The notes below the pieces were generated by a model, which worked only from the letters and a program-made list of their open reading frames with translations, did no database searches and was not told where the DNA came from. Shown in pieces: positions 63,906-64,000 of a stretch of DNA of 64,000 nt (positions are counted from its first letter, which is position 1; the number at the start of each line of letters is the position of its first letter). A program made the position numbers and the translations under genes. Source of the DNA: Chiridota heheva (taxonomy: Eukaryota; Echinodermata; Holothuroidea; Apodida; Chiridotidae); NCBI GenBank assembly GCA_020152595.1, contig JAIGNY010002171.1, positions 3,914,001 through 3,978,000 on the forward strand, read 5' to 3'.

Positions 63906-64000
63906 TTGTAAATAATTAAAGCGTAATACTAAAATATAAACTTAGAATATATTTTTATTAGTCTTCTTTTGTGTCGTCTCGGGGTGGCGTGCCACGGTAC
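63906..64000. other. window end, nothing recognised
   Basis: Short AT-rich stretch ending in a more GC-rich phrase (ctcggggtggcgtgcc). Too short to interpret. Confidence 0.4.

Overview
This is a 64 kb piece of an AT-rich animal nuclear genome. Evidence: three spliced exons of one RBR-type E3 ubiquitin ligase with GT/AG introns and matching phases, tRNA-derived SINEs, 5'-truncated LINEs of several clades, cut-and-paste-like inverted-repeat elements, a broken Polinton/Maverick-like (adenovirus-lineage) element, and many minisatellites. There are no bacterial operons, Shine-Dalgarno sites or CRISPR arrays. The mix of repeats fits a marine invertebrate, perhaps a deuterostome such as an echinoderm or hemichordate. 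The species cannot be settled from the sequence alone, and that placement is inference.

The main gene is an RNF144A/B-like RING-between-RING ligase on the minus strand. Its IBR exon lies at 42703-42824, its RING2 exon at 5363-5507 and the next exon at 1363-1452. The phases join exactly (357 nt, 119 codons). A 37.2 kb intron separates the IBR and RING2 exons and holds most of the window's repeats. The RING1 exons (upstream, higher coordinates) and the last, membrane-anchor exon (below position 1) were not found. A second, weaker gene model is a 54-codon two-exon reading frame on the plus strand at 48848-48923 and 51800-51888.

Layout: 0.6-2.1 kb two minisatellites; 2.2-2.6 kb a composite MITE; 3.3-3.6 kb a SINE; 4.5-5.2 kb and 6.1-7.1 kb minisatellites; 7.3-7.6 kb a fold-back element; 9.0-10.0 kb a very long (TA)n array; 10.7-11.1 kb the second composite MITE; 11.5-17.1 kb a 42-bp minisatellite split by a nested insertion (repeat element, hAT-like element, LINE fragment); 17.1-17.6 kb a CR1-like LINE tail; 19.7-22.8 kb an 18-bp minisatellite followed by Polinton-like pseudogenes; 23-27.5 kb dispersed repeats and a C-rich minisatellite; 30.4-34.4 kb a 298-bp satellite of about 14 units with six-unit periodicity; 35-41 kb small duplications and dispersed repeats; 43-46 kb dispersed repeats, a LINE with an RNase H remnant and a SINE; 46.4-47.6 kb an 18-19-bp minisatellite; 48.1-51.9 kb the small two-exon gene model; 52.4-55.2 kb a SINE, a hAT-like element, a minisatellite and a LINE tail; 55.2-63.4 kb mostly featureless with one dispersed repeat; 63.4-63.9 kb a 68-bp minisatellite.

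Most long open frames here are artefacts of tandem repeats, whose periods are often multiples of three or free of stop codons. Apart from the ligase exons and possibly the small gene, the protein-like signals are decayed mobile-element remains. All readings were done by eye without database searches.
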